From: Ruegeria_C sp040830705
GTDB taxonomy: Bacteria > Pseudomonadota > Alphaproteobacteria > Rhodobacterales > Rhodobacteraceae
NCBI GenBank assembly: GCA_040830705.1
Contig: JBFOME010000008.1
Coordinates: 62,001-126,000 of the forward strand
Length of the DNA stretch: 64,000 nucleotides
Reading direction: 5' to 3'
Part shown: positions 62,082-64,000 of the stretch, in pieces
Position numbering within the stretch: position 1 is the first letter of the stretch
Layout: every line of letters starts with the position of its first letter
Position numbers and translations under genes: made by a program
Notes under the pieces: generated by a model
What the model saw: only the letters and a program-made list of their open reading frames with translations
The model's database searches: none
Told to the model about the DNA's origin: nothing

Positions 62082-63617
62082 ATGAACGCCCTTGTTTCGA
62101 TGACAGGTATCGACAAGTCCTTCGCCGGTGTTCCAGCGCTGACTCAGGCAAGCCTGGAAATCGCGCCGGGCGAGGTTCACGCATTGATCGGTCAGAACGG
62201 CGCTGGCAAATCGACGATGATCAAGGTTTTGACAGGGGTGTACCGGCGGGATGGCGGCCGGGTGATCATGGGGCGTGAAGACAGCCAGATCACCAGTCCG
62301 CGCGAAGCCCAGGAAGCAGGCATTGCGACAATTTACCAGGAACTGAACCTGGTGCCGCTCAGGTCTGTCACCGAGAACATCATAATGGGGTACGAACCCA
62401 AGCGATTCGGTTGCTTTGTGGATTGGCGAGAGGGCAACAGGCGGGCGCGAGACGTGCTTTCGCGGTTTGGCATCGATATTGATGTAACTGAGCCGCTGGG
62501 GAATTTTTCGACAGCAATTCAACAGCTTGTCGCTATTGCCCGCGCGGTTTCGCTCGACGCGAAACTTGTGATCATGGACGAGCCGACCTCATCACTTGAT
62601 GCAAGCGAGGTGGAGGTTCTGTTCGGTGTAGTACGAGAGCTAAAAAATCAGTGCGTTTCAGTTCTGTATGTTTCGCATTTTCTAGACGAGCTTTTTCAGA
62701 TTTGCGACCGCGTCACCACCATGCGCGATGGACGCACAGTCAGCACCCGCAACGTGGGCGAGACGAAAAAGCTCGAAATGATTGCCGACATGCTGGGCCG
62801 AAACAAGGATGAGATCGAAGCCGAGGGCATGACCGACTTTGCCGGAGCCAATGCAAAACGCGGCGACATCTTGCTGCGCGCCCAGAACGTGTCGACTGGC
62901 CCCCGCCTAACGCATTTCGATCTCACACTGCACCGCGGTGAAATCGTCGGGCTTGGCGGGCTGCTTGGATCAGGCCGGACCGAGGCGGCGCGCGCGCTTT
63001 TTGGGGTCGACGGGCTCGATGCTGGAGTGATCGAGTTCGATGGCCATCCCGGACAGCCCTCGGGCCCCGGCGACGCAATTGACATGCGGATTGGCTTCCT
63101 GCCCGAGGACCGCAAGGCCGAGGGGATCATCCCCGACATGAGCGTCCGCGAGAACATGACGCTAGCCTTGTTGCCGAAACTAGCCGCACGCGGCCAGTTG
63201 GATTTCGCGCGCGAACGCGCAATTGTCGAGGCATTCATCACCGATTTGGGCATCAAGGTGGCTCATATGGATCAGCCGATCCGCGAATTGTCGGGGGGCA
63301 ATCAACAGAAGGTTTTGTTAGCTCGGTGGTTGGCGACCGAACCCGACATCCTGATACTGGATGAACCCACACGCGGGGTGGATGTGGGCGCTAAACGCGA
63401 GATACAGTCCTTTATTCGTTCTTATGTCGACAAGGGCTTTGGTGTCGTTCTCATCAGTTCCGAATTCGAAGAGCTTGTCGAAGGTGCCGATCGCATCGTG
63501 GTCATGCACGAAGGCCGCTCGGTAAGGGAACTGCACAATCCCGGCATCACAGAGAACATTCTGGTGGGCACCCTTGCGCATCATGATAGAGGAGACGAGG
63601 CATGGAACGCGCAATGA
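62082..63617 (+). CDS. Sugar ABC transporter ATP-binding protein (YtfR/RbsA-like, double ATPase)
   Basis: A 511-residue protein with two ABC domains. The first has Walker A ALIGQNGAGKSTMIKVLTG, Q-loop region TIYQELNLVPLRSVTENIIM and Walker B KLVIMDEPTSSLDASEV; its signature is degenerate (NFSTAIQQLVAIARA). The second has GLGGLLGSGRTEAARALFG and a complete signature IRELSGGNQQKVLLARWLAT with LILDEPTRGVDVGAKREIQS. One weak and one intact ATPase are usual in carbohydrate CUT2 transporters. It overlaps the permease start by 16 bases. Confidence 0.93.
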   Translation: MNALVSMTGIDKSFAGVPALTQASLEIAPGEVHALIGQNGAGKSTMIKVLTGVYRRDGGRVIMGREDSQITSPREAQEAGIATIYQELNLVPLRSVTENIIMGYEPKRFGCFVDWREGNRRARDVLSRFGIDIDVTEPLGNFSTAIQQLVAIARAVSLDAKLVIMDEPTSSLDASEVEVLFGVVRELKNQCVSVLYVSHFLDELFQICDRVTTMRDGRTVSTRNVGETKKLEMIADMLGRNKDEIEAEGMTDFAGANAKRGDILLRAQNVSTGPRLTHFDLTLHRGEIVGLGGLLGSGRTEAARALFGVDGLDAGVIEFDGHPGQPSGPGDAIDMRIGFLPEDRKAEGIIPDMSVRENMTLALLPKLAARGQLDFARERAIVEAFITDLGIKVAHMDQPIRELSGGNQQKVLLARWLATEPDILILDEPTRGVDVGAKREIQSFIRSYVDKGFGVVLISSEFEELVEGADRIVVMHEGRSVRELHNPGITENILVGTLAHHDRGDEAWNAQ

Positions 63618-64000
63618 AGTTTCCCCGGCAGGTCGCATCGATGCCATTGCGCTTCCATGGCGGCATCGCGGCCTTGCTTGTTCTGTTGGTGTTCAACGCG
63701 ATATTCACGCCGAACTTTCTGCAAATGCAGACCCTGTTTGTGAATATCAGCCAGGTCGCGACAATCGCGATTGTCGCGATGGGAATGACGCTGGTGATTG
63801 CGACCGGGGGCATTGATCTGTCGGTCGGGGCGGTCATGGCGCTGGCCGGGGCGCTTGCCCCGCTGATTTTTCTCTCTGATTTTGGCGCTGCAAACCCGAC
63901 CTTGGGTGTTGCGCTAGCGATCATTCTTCCATTGTTCGTCGCTGGGCTGTGTGGCGTGTTCAATGGCGTCATGGTGGCCGTTTTGAACGTCCAACCCATC
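63602..64000 (+). CDS. Partial: sugar ABC transporter permease (YtfT/RbsC-like)
   Basis: 133 codons are visible and the gene runs off the right edge. It starts MERAMKFPRQVASMPLRFHG, with GAGGAG 5 bases ahead. Membrane helices include GGIAALLVLLVFNAIFTPNF and VATIAIVAMGMTLVIATGGI, and the BPD_transp_2 motif GGIDLSVGAVMALAGAL is present. An ATG 12 bases later would give a 4-base overlap with the ATPase stop. In YtfQRT-YjfF systems a second permease gene follows, which would be outside the window. Confidence 0.9.
   Translation, partial: MERAMKFPRQVASMPLRFHGGIAALLVLLVFNAIFTPNFLQMQTLFVNISQVATIAIVAMGMTLVIATGGIDLSVGAVMALAGALAPLIFLSDFGAANPTLGVALAIILPLFVAGLCGVFNGVMVAVLNVQPI

Overview
The window reads as a piece of chromosome from a marine-type Rhodobacteraceae (Roseobacter group, Ruegeria/Phaeobacter-like) alphaproteobacterium. 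This rests on protein character (Hint_2-domain protein, DUF1467 beside methylmalonyl-CoA epimerase, DUF2125, DUF6455, BMFP/UbiK-like protein, trxB beside an Lrp gene), high G+C with dense gene packing, and many 4-base ATGA stop/start overlaps. No taxon was verified by a search. Both ends cut through genes: a haem-anchor membrane protein on the left and a sugar ABC permease on the right. I saw no rRNA, tRNA, CRISPR array, prophage or insertion sequence.

Layout. 0-11 kb: membrane anchor of a probable class III cyclase; trxB translationally coupled to a RES-domain gene; a divergent Lrp regulator; a Hint-domain protein; a non-coding-looking stretch holding a strong hairpin and a 48-residue basic ORF; the lgt-midA-pgeF operon; a UbiK-like protein; a YbjN protein behind a nested 5' hairpin; proC-csaA-hydroxyacid dehydrogenase; tdk. 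11-24.6 kb: an HTH-like protein of unknown role, a FabH-like synthase, a Pta-like transferase, an MFS exporter, carB, pabB-pabC-CPBP protease, aspS and rpsD with its own promoter and terminator. 24.6-36 kb: envelope-related genes (PagL-like barrel lacking its serine, DUF2125, ChaC-like cyclotransferase, a MotA/TolQ-like plus coiled-coil OmpA-like pair, M23 peptidase coupled to clpA), gloB and methyltransferases. 36-41 kb: the F1 ATP synthase operon atpHAGDC, with a promoter-like sequence and a terminator-like hairpin in its leader. 41-51.8 kb: H-type lectin, response regulator with a tiny membrane ORF, mce-DUF1467, EI24 protein with nitroreductase, M48 lipoprotein, YigZ-like protein, DUF6455 protein behind an FNR-like box, double CDGSH protein, fasciclin protein, rimO and AsmA. 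51.8-56.4 kb: a capsule operon kpsT-kpsE-kdsA-phosphomannomutase without kpsM. 56.6-64 kb: a catabolic locus in which lacI-GMC oxidoreductase diverges from AldA-type dehydrogenase and a YtfQRT-like sugar ABC transporter. Three TAATATTA palindromes lie between the two arms.

How they work together. Most of the window is core housekeeping (lipoprotein maturation, folate and pyrimidine/arginine synthesis, translation, ATP synthesis, ribosomal protein modification) mixed with cell-envelope functions. The right end is the clearest accessory module: import of a sugar-like substrate, two-step oxidation of an alcohol to an acid, and local LacI control. The best candidates for undescribed biology are the MotA-like/coiled-coil OmpA-like pair, the structured leaders of atpH and the YbjN gene, the small ORFs at 4110-4256 and 41612-41755, and several family members with altered catalytic positions (RES, Hint, PagL-like, AldA-like).
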